From an uncultured Rhodopila sp. (lineage in GTDB: Bacteria; Pseudomonadota; Alphaproteobacteria; Acetobacterales; Acetobacteraceae): 64,000 nt of DNA. How positions within the stretch are numbered: position 1 is the stretch's first letter; every line of letters starts with the position of its first letter. The translations under genes were made by a program, and so were the position numbers. The notes beneath the pieces were generated by a model. It ran no database searches. It was not told the DNA's origin and saw nothing but the letters and a program-made list of their open reading frames with translations. The stretch spans positions 1 through 64,000 of the forward strand of contig CAINOE010000164.1 of NCBI GenBank assembly GCA_903851415.1, given 5' to 3'. This document shows positions 20,047-29,187 of this stretch, in pieces.

Positions 20047-20792
20047 AGGCGCCAACCCGAGTGGATCGCGGCAATGCCGGCCGACAGGTTGCGCACATGC
20101 ACGCGGCGGAACCCGGCGTCGCGCATCATCCCGGCCAGCGTCTCCTGGTCCGGAAACATGCGGATGCTTTCGGCAAGATACTGATAGCTGTCCTCGTCCC
20201 CCGCCACGAACCGCCCCAGCTTCGGCAGCACCCTGAAGGACCACGCGTCGTAAACCGGCGTCAGCGCCGCCACGGTAACCTTGGAAAACTCCAGGCAGAG
20301 GAACCGCCCGCCCGGCTTCAGCACCCGGCGCGCCTCGCGCAGCACCGCATTCTTGTCGGTGCAGTTGCGCAGCCCGAACGCCATCGAGACGCGATCGACG
20401 CAGCGGTCCGGCAGCGGCAGCTTCTCGGCATCCGCCACCACGAACCGGATGTCGCCGGCAAACCCGCCATCCAGCGCGCGGTCGCGGCCGACGGAGAGCA
20501 TGGAGTTGTTGATGTCGGTCAGCAGCACAGGCCCGCCGCCGCGCTTCAGCCAGCCGAAGGTGATGTCGCCGGTGCCCCCCGCCAGATCGAGCAGCGTGTG
20601 GCCCGGCCGCGGCGCGAGGTCGCTGATGAAGATCTGCTTCCAGACCCGGTGGATGCCCAGCGACATCAGGTCGTTCATCAGGTCGTAGCGCGTCGCCACG
20701 CTGTCGAAGACGGCGCGCACCATGCCGGCTTTCTCGGTGCGGTCCACGGTGCGGAAGCCGAAGTCCACGGTCGTTGCAGGATTGTCACTCAT
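20043..20792 (-). CDS. ubiE: Demethylmenaquinone/ubiquinone biosynthesis C-methyltransferase
   Basis: [53 protein letters not shown]...[10 protein letters not shown]...FLCLEFSKV. Confidence 0.95.
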   Translation of the reverse strand: MSDNPATTVDFGFRTVDRTEKAGMVRAVFDSVATRYDLMNDLMSLGIHRVWKQIFISDLAPRPGHTLLDLAGGTGDITFGWLKRGGGPVLLTDINNSMLSVGRDRALDGGFAGDIRFVVADAEKLPLPDRCVDRVSMAFGLRNCTDKNAVLREARRVLKPGGRFLCLEFSKVTVAALTPVYDAWSFRVLPKLGRFVAGDEDSYQYLAESIRMFPDQETLAGMMRDAGFRRVHVRNLSAGIAAIHSGWRL

Positions 20793-20820
20793 GGGGAGGG
20801 TGTATAGCCTGGACGCGGCC

Positions 20821-21660
20821 ATGCCGGAACTCCCCGAAGTCGAAACCGTGATGCGCGGCCTGCAAATGCGCCTGGAGGGCCGCCGCCTGGTGCGCGCCGC
20901 CGCCAACCGGCCCGACATGCGCTGGCCTTTGCCTGTTGCCCTGGTGGACACGCTTGTCGGCGCCCGCGTGACCGGGTTTCGCCGCCGCGGCAAATACATC
21001 CTGATGCGGCTCGACAACGGCTGGTCGGTTTTGCTGCATCTCGGCATGTCCGGGCGGATGGTGCTCGGTCCCGCCGGCCGGAACGCGATCACCCTGCACG
21101 AGCACCTGGAGATGGAAACCGACGACGGCTGGCGCGTCGGCTTCGTCGATCCGCGCCGTTTCGGCTCCGTCGATCTGGTCGAGACCGCGCGGGAGGACGC
21201 GCACCGGCTGCTGGCCGGCATCGGCCCGGAGCCGCTGGACGATGCGTTCACCGTGCCGGTGCTGGAGGCGGCGCTGTCCGGCAAGAAGACGCCGATCAAG
21301 GCGGCGCTGCTGGACCAGAAGGTGGTGGCGGGGCTGGGCAACATCTATGTGTGCGAATCGCTGTTCCGCGCCGGGATTTCGCCGCTGCGGCAGGCCTATA
21401 CGGTGCCGGGGGCGCGGGGTCGGCGCCTGCTGCCGGCGATCAAGGCGACGCTGACCGAGGCGATCGCCGCCGGCGGTTCGACGTTGCGCGACTACGTCCA
21501 GCCGGGCGGGGAACTGGGCTATTTCCAGCAAGCCTGGAAAGTCTACGGCCGCGAGGGCGAACCCTGCCCCGGCTGCCCGGGCGAGCCTGCGTGTTCCGGG
21601 GTGCGCCGGATCGTGCAGTCGGGCCGCAGCACATTCTATTGTCCGCGAACGCAGAAATGA
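20821..21660 (+). CDS. mutM: Formamidopyrimidine-DNA glycosylase
   Basis: [15 protein letters not shown]-terminus, [10 protein letters not shown]-terminal zinc finger [31 protein letters not shown]. Confidence 0.97.
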   Translation: MPELPEVETVMRGLQMRLEGRRLVRAAANRPDMRWPLPVALVDTLVGARVTGFRRRGKYILMRLDNGWSVLLHLGMSGRMVLGPAGRNAITLHEHLEMETDDGWRVGFVDPRRFGSVDLVETAREDAHRLLAGIGPEPLDDAFTVPVLEAALSGKKTPIKAALLDQKVVAGLGNIYVCESLFRAGISPLRQAYTVPGARGRRLLPAIKATLTEAIAAGGSTLRDYVQPGGELGYFQQAWKVYGREGEPCPGCPGEPACSGVRRIVQSGRSTFYCPRTQK

Positions 21661-21734
21661 CGAGGCGCCGGGCAGGCCGGGGCGCGGGATCCAGGCAGGC
21701 ATTGCGCTGCAGGACGCGCCGGCGGCACTCCATC

Positions 21735-21925
21735 CACCGCGCTTTGACACAGAGAAAAACTTGAGGACCACGGAGGCCACGGAGAAGGCAAGAATAGCGC
21801 GTCGCCCGAAGCGCCGTTACGCAACGAACCGGCTTTGACAGTTCCCGCGCCACTGATCGTCATGACCCCCGGCGGATGATCCGGACTGATGTCTCTGTGC
21901 CCTTCGTGGCCCTCATGCTTCCTCC
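21735..21925. repeat. ACACAGAG-type extragenic inverted repeat, copy 2
   Basis: caccgcgctttgacacagagaaaaac...gaggccacggagaaggc shares its left edge with copy 1 (caccgcgctttaacacagagaaaaaa); partial complement gatgtctctgtgcccttcgtggccctcatgcttcctccgtgctgg downstream. Confidence 0.75.
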
Positions 21926-22113
21926 GTGCTGGAACCGGTAGCTCCAAACCCGCCGGCCTGGCCAGGGGGACGCTACAGCCCCGCCGTCCGTCGCCGGACA
22001 GATGCCGCCAGCGCGCCACCGGAACCGGGCGTCACCCGGCGAGCCGGCACAGGCTGGCCGAACCCCCGGCCCCTGCTATAGTCCGTCCGCATCACGACCG
22101 GGAGGACCCCAGC

Positions 22114-22893
22114 ATGGCCGCCTACGAGAACATCATCGCCGAAACGCACGGCCGCGTCGGCCTGATCCGCCTCAACCGCCCGGCCGCGCTGAACGCCCTG
22201 TGCGACGCGCTGGTCCGCGAACTCGGCGAGCAGCTTCGGGCCTTCGACTCCGACAAGGCCATCGGCGCCATCGTCATCACCGGCAGCGACCGCGCCTTCG
22301 CCGCCGGGGCCGACATCAAGGAGATGCGCGACCGCACCAACCCCTCCGCGATGATCGAGGACTTCATCGGCGCCAACTGGGAATCCGTGCTGCACGTCAA
22401 GAAGCCGGTGATCGCCGCGGTGGCCGGCTTCGCGCTCGGCGGCGGCTGCGAACTGGCCATGATGTGCGACATCATCTTCGCCGCCGACACCGCCAGGTTC
22501 GGCCAGCCGGAGATCAACCTCGGCGTCATCCCCGGCGCCGGCGGCACCCAGCGCCTGACCCGCTCCGTCGGCAAGTCCAAGGCGATGGACCTGGTGCTGA
22601 CCGCGCGGATGATGGACGCGGCGGAAGCCGAACGCGCCAACCTGGTGTCCCGCGTCTTCCCGGCCGATGAGTTGCTGCCGGAGGTGCTGAAGATCGCTGC
22701 GAAGATCGCCGATCTGTCGCCGGTCGCGGTGCAGTTCGCCAAGCAGGCGGTCAACCGCGCCTATGAAACGACCCTGGCCGAGGGCGTGCGGCACGAACGG
22801 GCGCTGTTCCTGTCGCTGTTCGGAACGCCCGACCAGAAGGAGGGCATGGCGGCGTTCGTCGAGAAGCGCAAACCAGGCTTCCAACTGGGCTGA
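22114..22893 (+). CDS. Enoyl-CoA hydratase
   Basis: [70 protein letters not shown]. Confidence 0.95.
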   Translation: MAAYENIIAETHGRVGLIRLNRPAALNALCDALVRELGEQLRAFDSDKAIGAIVITGSDRAFAAGADIKEMRDRTNPSAMIEDFIGANWESVLHVKKPVIAAVAGFALGGGCELAMMCDIIFAADTARFGQPEINLGVIPGAGGTQRLTRSVGKSKAMDLVLTARMMDAAEAERANLVSRVFPADELLPEVLKIAAKIADLSPVAVQFAKQAVNRAYETTLAEGVRHERALFLSLFGTPDQKEGMAAFVEKRKPGFQLG

Positions 22894-23046
22894 AGCGGCC
22901 GCGAGCGTGTAGCGATTTACCAAAAGCGGATATTTTTTGACACGATTACGTGTATTTTTTGATCCTAGTGTCGATACACGCTCATTTAACATCCGAATGA
23001 CGGGATTTTCCTCGCCTCGGATGCGCTGATGATCTAGCACACAAGC

Positions 23047-24255
23047 ATGAAGGACAACCCGCCGGTTCACAAAAGCGTCAACGACGGTCGCAAGCGGCCG
23101 GACGCGTCGCTTGCGCGGGGCCTGAACCTGCTTCTGGTCAGCCGCAGCGAGGCCTGGGGCGAGGCCGTCCGCGGCGCGGCGGAGGTCGCCGGCGGCGGCG
23201 TCACATCCTGCACCGCGCATGAGGCTCTCGCCCATCTGGCCAGCCCTTTCCCCGTGCACTCGCATGTCCTGGTCGATCAGGCGGACGCGGAGGGGCTGTT
23301 CGATGAGCTTGTCCGCCTTGCCCTGGAGCGCGCCGCTTCGGAACGAATCGGCATGCTCGCTCTGGGACTGGCGGCCGATCGGCGTCATCATATAGGTACC
23401 GTCCTTGAGGCATCTCCGCGGTCGGTGATTGAGGCATTGATGTCGGCTTCTCCCCCGCGCGACACCACCGTGATGGATCTCGCCGAACTGCGCGTCGCCC
23501 TGCGCGACGCCATGATCGAGAACCGCTACCAGCCCATCGTCCGCATCGCCGATCGGCATGCCATCGGCCTGGAGGCGCTGGCGAGGCTGAATCATCCGAA
23601 GCTGGGGACCTTGCTGCCGGACCGCTTCGTGCCGCAGATCGAGGACGCCGGCCTGGCCGCGGAACTGACCGATCTGGTGTCCGCCCGGGCGTTCGCCGAC
23701 ATGGCGGAGCCCTGGCTGGCGGAACGCGGCGTGCGGGTGTCGGTGAACTTCCCGCTCGACGTGCTGCTGCACACCGCGGCGCTGGACCGCCTGGAGCGGC
23801 AGCGCGCCGCCTGCGCAATCGACCCCGCACGCATCATCGTCGAACTGACCGAAAGCCGTCCGGTCGATGATTTCCCGTTGTTGCGGCGGTCGCTCGATCG
23901 GCTGCGCGGGCTGGGATACGGCGTGGCGATCGACGATGCCGGACCGGCCGTGCCGTGGCTGGCCGAACTGCTCGACCTGCCGTTCACCAGCCTGAAGCTC
24001 GACAAGGACCTGATCGCCCGGATGGCGGGATCCGATACGGTGCGCCGGTTCGTCGCCGCCACCGTGACGCAGGCCAAGGCCCGCGGCATGACGGTGGTCG
24101 CCGAGGGAGTCGAAACCATGGCGATCTGGGACCGCATGCACGCCCTCGGCATCGATGAGGCGCAAGGCTTCTGGGTGGGCCGCCCGTTGCCGCTGGCGGC
24201 CGTGCCGATATGGACGGAGGCCTGGGTCGGCCAGATCATGACGGGTCCGGGTTGA
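23047..24255 (+). CDS. EAL-domain protein (putative c-di-GMP phosphodiesterase, possibly degenerate)
   Basis: YQPIVRIADRHAIGLEALARLNHPKLGTLLPDRFVPQIEDAG...IIVELTES...VAIDDAGP...SLKLDKDLI...VVAEGVET...AQGFWVGRPLP. Confidence 0.9.
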   Translation: MKDNPPVHKSVNDGRKRPDASLARGLNLLLVSRSEAWGEAVRGAAEVAGGGVTSCTAHEALAHLASPFPVHSHVLVDQADAEGLFDELVRLALERAASERIGMLALGLAADRRHHIGTVLEASPRSVIEALMSASPPRDTTVMDLAELRVALRDAMIENRYQPIVRIADRHAIGLEALARLNHPKLGTLLPDRFVPQIEDAGLAAELTDLVSARAFADMAEPWLAERGVRVSVNFPLDVLLHTAALDRLERQRAACAIDPARIIVELTESRPVDDFPLLRRSLDRLRGLGYGVAIDDAGPAVPWLAELLDLPFTSLKLDKDLIARMAGSDTVRRFVAATVTQAKARGMTVVAEGVETMAIWDRMHALGIDEAQGFWVGRPLPLAAVPIWTEAWVGQIMTGPG

Positions 24256-24456
24256 ACCGCGGCCGGCATCCGGCTGAACAGCTTCTAATCGCGCCGCCAG
24301 AGGGCCTGGCCGGGACGCGGGGCATCGAAAGTCGTCCTGCGGCCGGTGGCGCAAGGGGACGCGGACGTGGTGGCGCAGACCGGGCGGTTGACCGAGGACG
24401 TGCTGCCGGCGGTCGCCGCCCGGTGGCCGAAACCGCCGAAGGCGGCGGCCTGACGG

Positions 24457-25227
24457 TCAGCGCCCGCGAGGCGGCGCGGCAGCGACCGAAGATGCGGCCA
24501 GATAAGGCGGCAGCGCCGTGCCGGAGGCCAGCGCGGTAGCGGTCCGGGTCAGCGCTTCGATCCGCATCATGTCCGCGACCCGTTCGGCAGGGGGCAATCC
24601 GTTCAGTCCGGCGGTCATGTCCGCCGCGACCTCGGTCATGGCGCCCGCCCATGCGGTCTTGCGCTGCTGTTCCGTCATCGGGACACGGGCCGCGGGAGCG
24701 GACGGCCGGGCAGAAGCCGGCTGCCCGGCCATCCGCGCCGGGGCGGCGGGAGCAGGCGTCCGCGGTTGCGGCGGTTGCGGCTCGGCCTGCGCCCGGGCCT
24801 GCGCCTGCCGGACCTGGAGTTGCGCCTCCCGCACCGACGCGGCCACATCAGCCTCGGTCCTCTCGTCCGCCTGCGCGACGAGCGCGGCGCTGCGGCGGTC
24901 CTGCTCCAGCGCGGCGCGGTTGCGTTCGGCCGCGCGGTCCAGGCTGACGGCATTGCCGCGCAGGCGCAGCGCGAGCGATGCGGCGGTTTCGCCGAACATC
25001 GACAGGCTGAGGGAACTGAGGGTGGCCAGATCGAAGGCGACGATTTTGGCGGCGCGGATCAGGGTGAGATTGTCGGCGGCGCAATAGGCGTTCAGCGTCT
25101 CGGCCGCCGCGGCGCGGGCCAGGGCGGCATCGCCCTCGCAGGACCAAAGGAACATCGGCGCCAGCAGGGCGATGACGAGGTTGACGAGGAGTTCGGAGGC
25201 GCCCCGGGTGGTCTTGCGGGTGGACAT
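24457..25227 (-). CDS. Hypothetical protein with N-terminal hydrophobic segment, Ala/Gln-rich coiled-coil and Pro-rich linker
   Basis: 256-aa ORF MSTRKTTRGASELLVNLVIALLAPMFLWSC..., no recognised domain. Confidence 0.55.
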   Translation of the reverse strand: MSTRKTTRGASELLVNLVIALLAPMFLWSCEGDAALARAAAAETLNAYCAADNLTLIRAAKIVAFDLATLSSLSLSMFGETAASLALRLRGNAVSLDRAAERNRAALEQDRRSAALVAQADERTEADVAASVREAQLQVRQAQARAQAEPQPPQPRTPAPAAPARMAGQPASARPSAPAARVPMTEQQRKTAWAGAMTEVAADMTAGLNGLPPAERVADMMRIEALTRTATALASGTALPPYLAASSVAAAPPRGR

Positions 25228-25359
25228 GGCGGGTTGACCTTGCTGCGGTGTGGCCGGTTCTACCTTGGGTTGCAGGACGCTGTCAAGAAATATTTCCTAA
25301 CAAGACGGCGCGATTCCGGCACCGGCCCGACAGTCGCCGCAGTGACGACGCCTCGATCA

Positions 25360-25445
25360 TGGAAACACGGATGAACACGAATAAGGGCAGCCGGTCGCAA
25401 TGTTTCCAACGCCTTCCGAGGCGATTCCTTTCTCATCCGTGTCCA
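25360..25445. repeat. Inverted repeat (acacggatga...tcatccgtgt), another extragenic element type
   Basis: aaacacggatgaacacgaataagg ... tttctcatccgtgtccattgttg. Confidence 0.65.
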
Positions 25446-25575
25446 TTGTTGATTTGTGGCGGTCGATTCGCCGGCACGCGCGACCGCAGCAACCCGGGGG
25501 CGCCGTTCAGGAAGACGCGCTGATCGCGGACGGCCAGGGGAGAGTTCCCCCGGCCATGACGCGGCGGCGAAGGAC

Positions 25576-26130
25576 CTACTCCGCCGCGGCGCGCTTCAGC
25601 TTCTCGGCGAACTGCTTGCGGAATTTCACCACCTTCGGCGCGACCACCGCCTGGCAGTAGCCGCTGTACGGGTTGCGCGCGAAGTAGTCGTGGTGCTCGG
25701 GTTCGGCTTCATAGAACGCCGTCAGCGGCTCGATCTGCGTGACCAGCCTGGCGGGCCAGATCTTCGCATCCGCGATCTCCTGCATCACCTTCCGCGCGGT
25801 CGCGGCCTGGGCATCCGAGTGCGTCAGGATGATCGAGCGGTACTGCGTCCCGACATCGTTCCCCTGCCGATCCTTTGTCGTCGGGTCATGGATGGCGAAG
25901 AACACCCGCAGCAAATCGGCGTAGTCGAGCTCCGCCGGGTCGAACTTCACCTGCACGACCTCGGCATGGCCGGTGCGGCCGGTGCAGACGGCCTTGTAGC
26001 TCGGATTGGCGGCCTCACCGCCGGCATAGCCGGACATCACCGAGGTGACGCCGCGGAGGTCCTTGAACACCGCCTCCAGGCACCAGAAGCATCCGCCGCC
26101 CAAGGTGGCCGTTTCCTGTGTCGCGCTCAT
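25576..26130 (-). CDS. msrA: Peptide-methionine (S)-S-oxide reductase
   Basis: ATLGGGCFWCLEAVFKDLRGVTSVMSGYAGG...YRSIILTHSDAQ...EPEHHDYFARNPYSGYCQ. Confidence 0.97.
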   Translation of the reverse strand: MSATQETATLGGGCFWCLEAVFKDLRGVTSVMSGYAGGEAANPSYKAVCTGRTGHAEVVQVKFDPAELDYADLLRVFFAIHDPTTKDRQGNDVGTQYRSIILTHSDAQAATARKVMQEIADAKIWPARLVTQIEPLTAFYEAEPEHHDYFARNPYSGYCQAVVAPKVVKFRKQFAEKLKRAAAE

Positions 26131-26239
26131 GTGCCGTTTGCTCCGTTTGTTGTGACGGAATCGTATATGGGGTCATCAGGCGCGTCATGCAGGGATGCCG
26201 CGCCGGATTGATTCCCGCGTTGCGAATCATTTACATTCC

Positions 26240-26257
26240 GATAATGATATTGTTATG
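26240..26257. promoter_or_regulatory. Fur-box-like sequence GATAATGATATTGTTATG
   Basis: First 10 bases identical to the classical Fur consensus GATAATGATA; hexamers GATAAT-GATATT-GTTATG; between divergent msrA and the TNT-like gene. Confidence 0.35.
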
Positions 26258-26344
26258 ATGGACTCCCCGGCTATGCCGGCGGGGCCTATCCCGCATGCGG
26301 GCCGGGCATGTGCAACCCAAGCTTGCGTAAAGGTTCGTTCCAAG

Positions 26345-26872
26345 ATGACACGATTCCTTCGACCCGTCCTGATCGCCCTGGCCCTGGCGGGCGCCGCCTC
26401 GGTCGCCCCGGTTCGCGCGCAGACCGGACCCGCGCCCTCGGATTTCCCGGCCAACCTGCGCTGGGACCTGGTGCCCACCTGGATCCAGTGGGCCAGCCAG
26501 AAGGCCAACATCAAATGGCCGCCGAATGACGGCTGCGCCGCCGCGCCGGTGGAGAAGGTGCTCGCCCCGGGCCAGCTGATCGACCGGTTCGGCAGCGAGG
26601 GCGGCACGTTCTTCTCTCCCAGGGGCGAGAGCTTCGACGCCCGCGCCGTGCCGTATGTGTGCAAAGCGATGGACTATCGCGTGTATAAAGTGCTCAAACC
26701 CATTCCGGTAAAGTCCTGCAAGGCGGCGGCCTGGTTCAATGAGCCGGGCGGCGCGGAGCAGGAGCAAACAGCCGATCCCGCCTATAAATTGGTGGCGGCC
26801 GGCAGCATCGTGGCGGTGACCTATGTTGTTGGCGGAAGCAGTGGCCCGTCTCCGCAGTGCGGGCGTCCCTGA
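26345..26872 (+). CDS. Secreted TNT-domain (tuberculosis necrotizing toxin-like, predicted NAD+ glycohydrolase) protein
   Basis: Signal peptide MTRFLRPVLIALALAGAASVAPVRAQ, then LAPGQLIDRFGSEGGTFFSPRGESFDARAVPY...YRVYKVLKPIPVKSCKAAAWFNEPGGAEQEQTADPAYKLVAAGSIVAV: TNT-family order (DRFG..G.f.sp.G..f..RavP...Y.VyKp.pV..g.aapWF.epGg..Q). Confidence 0.78.
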   Translation: MTRFLRPVLIALALAGAASVAPVRAQTGPAPSDFPANLRWDLVPTWIQWASQKANIKWPPNDGCAAAPVEKVLAPGQLIDRFGSEGGTFFSPRGESFDARAVPYVCKAMDYRVYKVLKPIPVKSCKAAAWFNEPGGAEQEQTADPAYKLVAAGSIVAVTYVVGGSSGPSPQCGRP

Positions 26873-27086
26873 TTATTTCTACGTCACCGATGGCGGCCTC
26901 GGGACCGGCGAGTGTGTCGGCATCGAGCCTGCAGCGGGTGGCGGCTGGTCGATCTACTACAGCGAGCGGGGACGCAAATCCCCGCTCGAGACGCATCCGG
27001 ATGAGGACAGCGCCTGCCGCGGGTTCCTCAGGCAGGTGGACCGGATGATGCGCGGCAGCGGCCGGGGCGGCGTGCCGGGGGCCTGA
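26823..27086 (+). CDS. Small cytosolic protein, candidate immunity protein for the overlapping TNT-like toxin
   Basis: 87 aa, no signal peptide, overlaps the toxin 3' end by 50 bp in another frame: AEAVARLRSAGVPDYFYVTDGGLGTGECVGIEPAAGGGWSIYYSERGRKSPLETHPDEDSACRGFLRQV. Confidence 0.6.
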   Translation: MLLAEAVARLRSAGVPDYFYVTDGGLGTGECVGIEPAAGGGWSIYYSERGRKSPLETHPDEDSACRGFLRQVDRMMRGSGRGGVPGA

Positions 27087-27189
27087 GGCTCCGGCAACGC
27101 AGCGGCCGGCGCGCATTGCGAGATGGTCTTCGTTTCGTCACGGCCCGGCTTGTCCGTTGCCTGCCTGAGTTGGCGACCCGCCCCGTCTT

Positions 27190-27540
27190 GTGTCGACGAT
27201 CGAGCGTCGCACCGGATCGGCCGGTGAACCGACGGGCATCGTCGAACTGCCGCCGGAATGGATACGCGACGGCGCAGTGTATTTCAACATGCTCCGTTTC
27301 TCCGGCTTGCGGCCCTGCACGCCACCCTCGGCGGCCGGCGAGTTTTCACAGCGGAGTTCGACGGCGCCTGCCAGGAAGGCGGATTGTTCCTGTTGACGAT
27401 GCATCCCCGCATCATCGGCCACCGCTCGCGCCTGCCGCTGCAGGAGCGGCTGATCGCCACATGAAGGCGACGGGCGGCTGCTGGTTCGCGACGCATGCGC
27501 AGGTGGCGGACTGCTGCCGAAGAGAAGGGACGGCCGGGCC
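27190..27540 (+). pseudogene. Polysaccharide-deacetylase/allantoinase-like C-terminal remnant broken across three frames
   Basis: AVYFNMLRFSGLRPCTPPSA (frame 1), VFTAEFDGACQEGGLFLLTMHPRIIGHRSRLPLQERLIA (frame 2), HMKATGGCWFATHAQVADCC (frame 3) join into one recognisable C-terminus. Confidence 0.7.
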
Positions 27541-27646
27541 ACCGGCTTGACCTTTTGATATGCGAACGGGGTGTCCAATATCCCCCGGGAACCCTGGCTT
27601 GACAGCCATGTCCGTTCGCTGTGAACGCAACAAGCTCCTGATCTCT

Positions 27647-28276
27647 CTACAGGAACTGGAACTGACCTGACGCAGCATGGCTGCCCGCGGCGACTCCGGC
27701 AACAACGGCCAGCCCGGCAGCAAGCCCGACAACCGTTTTCCAGTGCAAACGGCCCGACGCTGCACCCTCATACGCCGCGGCAAAAATCGTCGCAGGCGCC
27801 TGAACCGCAAGTGCCATCCGATAGTTTTCCGCGGTCAGTGCGTGCGGGAAGGAGCCGCCATCCGGGCTGAGAGTGTCGAATAATGGCACGATAAAGTAGA
27901 ATAGCGAATAGCAGGTAATGAAAGCCGTCGCCGGCAGGGCGAGCAGGATGGTGACATATCCCGGGGTTCCGCAGTGCGCCGCGAAGACCCGCGACACCGC
28001 CGCCTGAAAGAGTTGCGGCACCGTGTATGTCATAAGCGCCGACGCCTGGGCTAACAAACCCATGATCGGCGTGAACAATGCCATCATTTCCAATGCGTTC
28101 CCCCGGGCACGGTGCGGGTTGCCATGCACAAAATCGACGAGCAGGATTTCCGTAAACTGCCCGACACTGCCCGCGGCGGCTGTCAACAGGGCCAACCAAA
28201 GCAGGCTTTGTACGTGGACCATCCAACCTGAGGAACCGGTCATGCCTGGAACCCCAATAAACCCGGCTCCCGGCAT
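27647..28276 (-). CDS. Hypothetical integral membrane protein (several TM segments)
   Basis: 209-aa ORF with multiple long hydrophobic stretches; no recognised family. Confidence 0.55.
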   Translation of the reverse strand: MPGAGFIGVPGMTGSSGWMVHVQSLLWLALLTAAAGSVGQFTEILLVDFVHGNPHRARGNALEMMALFTPIMGLLAQASALMTYTVPQLFQAAVSRVFAAHCGTPGYVTILLALPATAFITCYSLFYFIVPLFDTLSPDGGSFPHALTAENYRMALAVQAPATIFAAAYEGAASGRLHWKTVVGLAAGLAVVAGVAAGSHAASGQFQFL

Positions 28277-28437
28277 TGGAAAACACCTCGCATGCTAACG
28301 CCTTCGCAATAACGCCGCCCGGTCAGAACCGTCAACAGGTCAGGCCGGTTGCGGGGAAGGCGTTCCGCAGGCTGAACCTGGTCTTGCCGCCGCCCGGTGC
28401 CCGTGCAGCCTGCCCGCGACCCGAAAGGAGAACACAC

Positions 28438-29187
28438 ATGCCGGTGCTGACCCGCCCCGACGGCGAGATCTACTACGAAACCTTCGGCGAGGGCTTCCCC
28501 GTGCTGCTATTCGCGCCCGGCGGCCTGCGCTCCCGCATGGAGATGTGGCCCCCTGGCCCCGGCTGACCGCCTCGCCCCCGGGCGGACTGGACCCGCGCCC
28601 TGCCCGCGGCCGGCTTCACCGCAATCGCCCTGGATCAGCGCAACGCCGGCCGATCGCGCACGGAGATCAGGGCGGATCACGGCTGGCACACCTACGCGGC
28701 GGATCATCCGGCGCTGATGGACCATCTGGGGTTCGGCAAATTCCACGTCCCGGGCGGCTGCATCGGCGGCAGCTTCTGCCTGAAGGCGATCGAGGCGGCG
28801 CCGCATCGCGTCACCGCCGCCGTGCTGCAAAACCCCATCGGCCTGCATCCGGAGCATCTCGACTACTTTCCGAACAGCCACGCGGAATGGAGCCGCGAGC
28901 AACGCGCCGCACGGCCGGAGCTGGATGAGGCAGCACTCGCTGCGTTTGGCCGCAACATGTGGGGCGGCGAGTTCGTGTTCTGCGTCGATCGCGCTTTTGT
29001 ACGCGATTGCCCGGTGCCGGCGCTGCTGTTGCCGGGCACGGACATCCCTCATCCGGCAGCGACCAGCGCGGAGCTGGCGGCGCTGTTGCCTGCGGTGGAG
29101 GTGGTGACCGACTGGCGCGGCCCCGACGATCTCGGCCCGCAGGAGACGCGGGTGGTGACATTCCTGAAGGGCCATACGCCAATGTAG
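28438..29187 (+). pseudogene. Alpha/beta hydrolase interrupted by an in-frame TGA at 28564-28566
   Basis: MPVLTRPDGEIYYETFGEGFPVLLFAPGGLRSRMEMW...[stop]...DWTRALPAAGFTAIALDQRNAGRSRTEIRADHGWHTYAADHPALMDHLGFGKFHVPGGCIGGSF...; RBS ggag upstream. Confidence 0.75.

Noticed and set aside
21973-24354. 793-aa minus-strand ORF
   Set aside because: Spans antisense of enoyl-CoA hydratase and EAL genes; no coherent protein signature.
24260-24460. Possible gene remnant (VVAQTGRLTEDVLPAVAARWPKPPKAAA) after the EAL gene
   Set aside because: Too short and without a recognisable family; could be random high-GC reading.
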